Of a DNA stretch of 64,000 nt, positions 58,860 to 64,000 are shown piece after piece (within the stretch, counting starts at the first letter, position 1; each line of letters starts with the position of its first letter). The position numbers were made by a program, and so were the translations under genes. This DNA comes from Corythucha ciliata (taxonomy: Eukaryota; Arthropoda; Insecta; Hemiptera; Tingidae), in assembly GCA_038030265.1 (NCBI GenBank), contig CM075942.1, positions 43,614,751-43,678,750 on the forward strand, read 5' to 3'. The notes under the pieces were generated by a model, which was given only the letters and a program-made list of their open reading frames with translations, was not told where the DNA came from and made no database searches.

Positions 58860-59600
58860 AATTTTTAATTTTTGATTGAGGCCTTAATTTAGAATAAAAC
58901 GCTAATGTGCTATTCTTTGGTCAAGTCGCGAGAAAAAAGGGTTAATTCATGGCTAAAGCTGCCCATACACGCACTTAATATTGTGCAATTTAGGCGTTGC
59001 TCAATAAAATTGAACGTGCATGCGTAGTATTGATGGGTTGCACAATATATTGTATTGCATTGCACGAACCTCTTTCATTTGAAAACATCTGAAAAGTAAA
59101 GTAAAACCCCAAATATTGCACAATGCATTATGTATATTGAACGTGTAGGGCAAACGAAAAAAATATTGTGCAACAATTATTGTGCGTGTATGGACCCCTT
59201 AAAAGTGAGAAAAAAAAATCGCGGATCAAGTTGAGAACAGGCGCTAATTCACAGTTGAAATTGAAGAAAAGCCTCTAAACCACAGCTAAAATGGGAGAAA
59301 CCCGTTAATTTGCCGGGTAAAAACGCTTCTTCTCGGCCAAGGTTGGAAAAAAGCGTCTGTTCGCGGATAAAATTGATGAAAACCCTAATTCGAGGCAAAA
59401 ATGGAAAAAAAATCGCTGATTCGTGGGCTAAAAACACTACTTCGCGGCTAAAGTTGAGAAAATCGCTAATTCACGGTTATTATTTAGGAAAAGTGAAATT
59501 GCTGATTTTCCGGGTAAAAACGCTACTTCGAGGGTAAAGGTGGGAAAAAGAGACTATTCGAGAATAAAATGGACGAAAACACTAATTCGTGGCTGAAATA
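58860..59600 (+). repeat. Degenerate tandem array, unit like AAAATCGCTAATTCGCGGCT
   Basis: About twenty imperfect copies of a 28-33-base unit (AAAAATCGCTAATTC, GCGGCTAAAGTTGAG). Split by the Harbinger-type MITE at 58957-59199. Non-coding. Confidence 0.75.
58957..59199. repeat. Harbinger-like MITE in the tandem array
   Basis: Ends AGCTGCCCATACACGCAC and inverse GTGCGTGTATGGACCCCT, flanked by TAA (58954-58956, 59200-59202). Rich in TATTGTGCAA and its inverse. Related to 11505-11663 and, at the ends only, to 32341-32538. Confidence 0.78.
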
Positions 59601-60871
59601 CGCGGTCAAATCACTTGTTTACTACAAACATTGAAAACACGCTTCAAATTTTACACATGCGTTTATTTATTATTCATGAATCTTGCTAGAAATTACGTGG
59701 AAATGGACGCTACACACCTCTATGATCTCAAAACCTACGATAACCCCAATTTTTGAACCCACTTCGTTTTGGAGCAATTGTTCCTCGTATATCTAATTAT
59801 GGAAGCGGAGCTCTTCGTTTGGCTGTGAGTAACGTCGGTAAATAAAGTGATGATTAATTAATTATTGTTTCAAGGTGTGAATGATTTTAATTTTGCTTTA
59901 CCCTATGATCTTCACTCGTTTTATCAAGAGTGTACTAATGGGTCTGATCATATTAGAATAATGAATTAACATCGTTCAACAAACAAAAACGCTGAAGGTC
60001 TTCGCTATATATCTGGTGTTAAACGACGTCTATTTTAGTTTTTGTTTTGAAGGTAGAAAAAAGATGCTTGCTTCTTGTTACATATCGAGCCGAAAATTGA
60101 GGATTTGATGTGTCGATGTCACACATTTTTGTGTCGCACCGAAAGTGCTCGACAAATTTTGAAGATATTGGTATAATACAGTTTAGGCCCTCGTTTCGCA
60201 CTATTAGGCAAAATTGATCCATTTACATTATTTTCGACTCAAAAAAGTTGCGCCCTGTGTAAAATTTGTCGCTGATTAAAACAGTCTCAGCAATGAGTCT
60301 GCGTAGGTTTCGTTTTCGTGTTACGCGTGGTAAAATTTCGCAGCACACAGGTCTGCATTGTTGATGAGAGAGGGGACCTTTGCAAATGTTGTCGTCAAAA
60401 CAAATAAAGTTGCACTATGTGGCGAGGAAGCTCGTCCTCCCCGGACTAACGTTTTTCCTGGAATATTCTTAAATTTATTGAGAAACTTGCGCATAATATA
60501 GGGAAAGATTCTCACTTCTCTCAAGTTTCAAAGAAAATCACCTTGTGTAAAGTGCGCTTTTAGACAAATGATGGGAAAACTGTTGAATAATTGTGGGGCT
60601 GGGCAGGGGAGTATTTGGAAAGATCTCTCCCTTCTCCACCATAATTTTTTGTATTTTATTTACTTTCAATATTATTATTGGCGAGCAGGTCGCGCGCGCT
60701 TTTTTTTTTTGGGTCGTAGGAATCATGTGTGTGGCTATTTTTGTGATTCAACCTCAGCAACCACCCTCCCTTCCTTCAAATTACTCCCCCGAATTACTTT
60801 AGTTTCTTTCGCTCGTGACCAGTCTCAAAGGGAAACGGGCAGCATACTGTTTTTGTTTCGCTTCCACTTCA

Positions 60872-60879
60872 TATTTAAA
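60872..60879 (+). promoter_or_regulatory. Possible TATA-like box of an internal Mbs promoter
   Basis: TATTTAAA lies 77 bases before an ATG that opens the candidate alternative first exon. A start site about 30 bases downstream would fall near 60905. The only other support is the phase argument for an internal start; single TATA-like words are frequent in AT-rich DNA. Confidence 0.22.
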
Positions 60880-60948
60880 CGCTCTGTTAATCGGGGTAGA
60901 GCAGGAATAATACCGGAAATAATACCGTTGTTGTGCCGTGTCGGCGCT

Positions 60949-61021
60949 ATGTCATATCGTACGCGTTCTTCAAGGCCTACTAGCCTTTATTCGTCGTCGC
61001 CTAATTTTGGTGGTATAGGAG
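60949..61021 (+). CDS. Mbs: Candidate alternative first coding exon of Mbs (short isoform)
   Basis: ATG at 60949 opens MSYRTRSSRPTSLYSSSPNF followed by GGIG, ending in phase 1 at a GTGCTT donor. That is exactly the phase needed by the exon at 62167; the joined sequence reads GGIGASGYGSLSQ, and composition continues unchanged across the join. No acceptor upstream lets the phase-0 end of exon 19 enter this frame without a long hydrophobic, unlikely stretch. So I read it as a first exon inside intron 19, giving a protein of 286 or 282 residues that keeps only the C-terminal coiled coil. Vertebrate PPP1R12B makes a small M20 subunit from an internal promoter in a comparable way. Confidence 0.55.
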
Positions 61022-62166
61022 GTGCTTTTGAACAATTTTCTTAATTGATTTCAGAGTGATTGGGGTTCTGCATGCATGCTTTGGTTAATGCAGAGGTTCT
61101 CAACCTTTTGACATTTACTGGTCAAACCACTTCCAATAACGTCAAGTTTTCCGCGTATCACCTGTGCTATAACATTACAAGCGCATACAGTGTTTTTCTG
61201 CCAACCAGTTGTATTTAATCATCAGGTATTGGTGAAAATTGACTTCGAAATCGAATATCAGCTATCTATAGGCGTCATAGGATATCTGTCACTATTGGCC
61301 AAAAATTAGTAATTTTTTTACTCGCATTCTCTTGCGGTAAGAGTCTCTCCCGTTTCACCAAAAGTTGCTCCATTTAACAAGCTTTGAAAATCGTGTATTA
61401 TACTGTTCATATATTTACTGGTCTTGAAACAGTGATGAATTGATGTTGCGCTTTCAATATTATTCAAGTTAGAAAACGACAATTCAACAATAATAGTGAA
61501 ATTTTGAATGAAGTAAAAGCATGAACGTCTTTGTTAACGTCCGACGGGACGGTTGCTGCGGATGGCACAGCCGTTTGGTGGACTTTTACAACGGCGTGAT
61601 CGTTGTTCTTTTTTACGCCTTTCAAAATCTCTTTGAAACCGAAAACTTGAATTTGTAATTGCCTTGAAGCAGGAGCTTGAAGATTATGGATTGATTTAAT
61701 TGACCGTGTCCTACGAGATATTATTTTACGTCGTTTTTTTTTTTTTTTTTTAAGGCAAATAATAGACGGCGTGAAAACGTTGAGGCTTACTCAACGATAC
61801 GCCGCAAATAAGAAGAAAATAAAGAATATTTCGCGCGACTCGGCCAATAAATTCAATGATAACCGTGTACCATACCAGTAAGGCCACCATATATGTATAG
61901 GTTGAGAAACCCTGGGTCATTGGTTCGTATGAATGGAAGGGACGTGAGACCGGTTCTTCGTTAATTTTTAAACTGACAAAATAGATCGTAACGATCAAAA
62001 ACTTCAGAAAGTTGTTATTTGTGAAGAGATCATCAAAGTTTTCTAGTTCAAAGAATTTATTTATAGTCCTCTAGAAGCTCTAATTCAAACCAAGTCAATA
62101 CTCTGGCATTTCGCTTCTTGACCACCCCTCGCCCACTCACTCATTATTTTCCGTTGTCCCCTACAG

Positions 62167-62558
62167 CCAGTGGCTACGGAAGCCTTTCTCAGTCGACGCC
62201 CTATTTGAACAATTTGACTCCGTCTTCATCGCCCTCGTACTCCTCGTACGGCGGCACTCTTTCAGGTTACGGTAGCCTAACTCTCCCGTCATCCTCATCA
62301 TCCCTTCACAATCTCTCGCCCTCGTCATCCGTGTACTCGTCTCTCTTGAGTCCGGGATTAAGCTCATCCTCGCGCTCAAATTCACCCACGCCCTATGCAC
62401 GCGTTCCGTACAACACTAAAATTCGGAGTCCCGCCTCGGCTCGGCTGTCCAGTCGCGTCAACAGTCTCAAACAAAGCTATGCCCGATCCACTAGAAGACC
62501 TGACCCGCCCTCGTCTAAATCGTCCAGCACTAAAAGTTTGGCGTCTGAGGGTTACGAA
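62167..62558 (+). CDS. Mbs: Mbs alternative exon, Ser/Tyr/Pro-rich
   Basis: Acceptor CCCCTACAG; 392 bases entering in phase 1 and leaving in phase 0 at GAA before GTACTT. Encodes about 131 residues, strongly Ser-rich with repeated SGYGSLS and SPSYSSYGG-like motifs, then a basic part RVNSLKQSYARSTRRPDPPS. It cannot follow exon 19 (phase 0) without a frameshift, but fits the exon at 60949 and runs in frame into exon 20. Intron to exon 20 is only 74 bases. The donor GTACTT is weaker than the others in this gene. Confidence 0.7.
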
Positions 62559-62632
62559 GTACTTTCTCTACTTCCGCATTTAGAGCGAAAAATTGTTCCG
62601 GAAATCTCTACAGCTTTAATCGAAAATTTCAG

Positions 62633-62737
62633 AGTGGCGGAGAGCAGTCGGAAGTTTCTTCGAGACTGAATTCAGTTTCAGTTGAAGATGACGCAAAACC
62701 TGAGGCGGCTGAAAATGGTGAAATTGACTATAAAAAG
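62633..62737 (+). CDS. Mbs: Mbs coding exon 20
   Basis: Acceptor AAATTTCAG, donor GTGTCT, 35 codons, phase 0 at both ends. Encodes SGGEQSEVSSRLNSVSVEDD and AKPEAAENGEIDYKK (residues 873-907). The closing DYKK immediately before LYEE matches human DFKKLYEQ. It is compatible with both exon 19 and the Ser-rich exon. Confidence 0.92.
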
Positions 62738-62808
62738 GTGTCTCATCCTTCTACTATACACCGCCGTAACGAATTTGTGAATTCACGAACTTTTCCTTTT
62801 TCCTTCAG

Positions 62809-62916
62809 CTCTACGAGGAGTCTCAACGTGACAACGAAAGGTTGAGACAGAAATTAAGAATCGTAGAGGCCGATCTTGCCGAATCCCGAGTTCTTGCCGA
62901 AAGCAATACATCTCAG
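62809..62916 (+). CDS. Mbs: Mbs coding exon 21 (coiled coil)
   Basis: Acceptor TTCCTTCAG, donor GTTAGT, 36 codons in phase 0. Encodes LYEESQRDNERLRQKLRIVE and ADLAESRVLAESNTSQ (908-943). Heptad pattern and wording match the C-terminal coiled coil of MYPT1 (LYEQILAENEKLKAQL), which mediates dimerisation and partner binding. Confidence 0.95.
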
Positions 62917-62981
62917 GTTAGTGACCTCGAATTATTCAGACTTTTGAAATTTTCAATAAGTTATTATTTGGTACGGAACAG

Positions 62982-63065
62982 ACGAGGAATTCTTTAACTG
63001 AATCAGAAAAAAGAGAACGAAGAGCCCTTGAAAGGAAACTCTCAGAAATGGAGGAGGAGCTCAAG
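62982..63065 (+). CDS. Mbs: Mbs coding exon 22 (coiled coil)
   Basis: Acceptor GGAACAG, donor GTAAAT, 28 codons in phase 0. Encodes TRNSLTESEKRERRALERKL and SEMEEELK (944-971). Human MYPT1 has MEKRERRALERRISEMEEELK, so this is one of the most conserved parts of the protein. It can splice to either leucine-zipper exon, since both start in phase 0 with a CAA codon. Confidence 0.96.
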
Positions 63066-63234
63066 GTAAATTTGAAATTTACATTTATAATAGTTAAAAT
63101 ATCCTTATAATTAGGATCTTTAAAGCGCCTATATTCGGTTCGAAGCGCACGTCACACAAAAAGTTATTTTTGGGAGTTTTTTCTCTCTTTCTTTCATCTC
63201 TTTTTCTCCTCCTGTTTCTTTTCTGTATGTGCAG

Positions 63235-63333
63235 CAATTGCAAAAGCTGAAATCAGATAATGAACGGCTGAGAGCCGAGAATCGAGCTTTAACGCGCGTT
63301 GTATCTAAACTAACGGCCTCACAAAATAAATAG
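63235..63333 (+). CDS. Mbs: Mbs alternative terminal exon A (leucine zipper)
   Basis: Acceptor TATGTGCAG. Encodes 32 residues, QLQKLKSDNERLRAENRALT then RVVSKLTASQNK and TAG. Leucines at exon positions 5, 12, 19 and 26 form a heptad zipper. A GTAATT donor directly follows the stop, and an AATAAA hexamer overlaps the last two codons (63325-63330). The exon could therefore be a true last exon or a cassette that turns exon B into 3' UTR. It aligns without gaps to exon B over 26 residues, so the pair looks like a tandem exon duplication. Confidence 0.9.
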   Translation, partial: QLQKLKSDNERLRAENRALTRVVSKLTASQNK

Positions 63334-63826
63334 GTAATTTTTCTATCGAAAGGGAAAGATTACACGAAAAATAAGGGAAAAAGTATAAACATCGTCCACA
63401 GTTTTGTTATGACGTTTTTCTGCGATTTTTAATTGACTTGCTTTTCATTTTGTGCAACCGTGTTCGTTTTGTACGTGATCGTGGGGGAAATCTGCTATAA
63501 TCAGTTTCATTTTGAATTCTGTCTGAATTCAGTTCATCTGACCGAATCCTTATGGCAGAAAAAGTATTTGACTCATCTTTTTATGAAAATAAGATTTTCG
63601 ATAAATCAGAAATTTGAATATTGTACCATTTTTGTTTATTTTTATAATAATTGATTGAGTTGGAAAGGTACTTGCCCTAGGTGTGAGTAGCGTTTTACTC
63701 TTTAGATGCTTAAAGCTGCATGTCGTGATTATATCGTGTTTATAATTGAGTGGTTGTCGCTCCCTTTTCCTTCGCATATTTTCGACAAATTTTATTTATT
63801 TTATTTGTTTCTCTCCTTCTATTTAG

Positions 63827-63913
63827 CAACTCGATCAACTCAAATGTGAGAATCAGAGGCTAAAAGATGAGAACGGCGCTCTTATACGTGTAATCAGCAA
63901 ATTATCGAAATGA
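63827..63913 (+). CDS. Mbs: Mbs alternative terminal exon B (leucine zipper)
   Basis: Acceptor CTATTTAG after a long pyrimidine tract. Encodes 28 residues, QLDQLKCENQRLKDENGALI then RVISKLSK and TGA. The last 18 residues are nearly the same as the human MYPT1 C-terminus (NQRLKDENGALIRVISKLSK). Heptad leucines stand at the same four positions as in exon A. In vertebrates this zipper binds cGMP-dependent protein kinase I. The 3' UTR follows to the window end. Confidence 0.95.
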   Translation, partial: QLDQLKCENQRLKDENGALIRVISKLSK

Positions 63914-64000
63914 CATCTTCAGTTCTCTCTCAGCGCGTTCTGCGAACGCTCGTCCGTTTGTTGTAGTCTTTCCTTCTACTCCCGCAGCATCTACATGCTC

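Larger units (their letters stand above)
49023..62632 (+). other. Mbs: Mbs intron 19 (13.6 kb, full-length transcript)
   Basis: Donor GTCAGT, acceptor TTTCAG. It contains the LINE end, Harbinger MITE, satellite, MULE relic, arrays and the two alternative exons. I see nothing definable in 49023-49480, 51180-52690, 53160-53450, 53720-54280, 56370-58850, 59600-60860 and 61030-62160. Confidence 0.8.

Noticed and set aside
61750..61998. 82-codon minus-strand hydrophobic frame near a poly-T
   Set aside because: Looks membrane-like but has no partner exons, no known motif and could be chance in AT-rich intron DNA.
1..64000. CRISPR array, operon or bacterial gene cluster
   Set aside because: Intron-containing gene, transposon families and base composition are those of an insect; no regularly spaced repeats with unique spacers.

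Overview
The window is eukaryotic and almost certainly from an insect. It carries one interrupted gene whose exons have GT/AG borders, set in AT-rich intronic DNA packed with DNA-transposon debris. The gene is the myosin-phosphatase targeting subunit (Drosophila Mbs, vertebrate PPP1R12A/MYPT1), running left to right across the whole window. I cannot fix the species; the density of PIF/Harbinger-, hAT- and Tc1-type elements with long introns would suit a hemipteran, but that is a guess.

Mbs layout. The window opens inside the first coding exon, a few codons after the missing start. Ankyrin exons lie at 2-241, 28444-28574, 29002-29120, 40445-40604, 40694-40838 and 40915-41039. Linker exons run from 41106 to 49022. 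Coiled-coil exons are at 62633-63065. Two alternative leucine-zipper terminal exons follow, at 63235-63333 and 63827-63913. The splice phases close exactly: the visible reading frame is 1003 codons with the first zipper and 999 with the second, close to the length of human MYPT1. The PP1-docking motif KIKF and both inhibitory phosphorylation motifs (RRSTQGVTL and KRRSTGVV) are intact. Residue numbers below count from the first complete codon in the window, not from the true start.

Inside the 13.6-kb intron 19 sit two more open exons (60949-61021 and 62167-62558). They fit in phase only with each other and with the coiled-coil exons. I read them as an internal alternative promoter making a short C-terminal isoform of about 282-286 residues.

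Repeats. Intron 1 (28 kb) holds an apparently intact Tc1 transposon, a 2.3-kb hAT-like element with a nested Harbinger-type element, a 2.4-kb multi-arm palindrome, degenerate tandem arrays and many MITEs. Intron 3 (11 kb) holds a tRNA-derived SINE, a foldback nested in a MITE, and a MITE-in-MITE whose target duplications can be read exactly. Introns 12-16 hold small MITEs and a pogo-like element. Intron 19 holds a LINE 3' end, a Harbinger MITE that kept a piece of transposase, a decayed MULE transposase and degenerate arrays. No second host gene was recognised.
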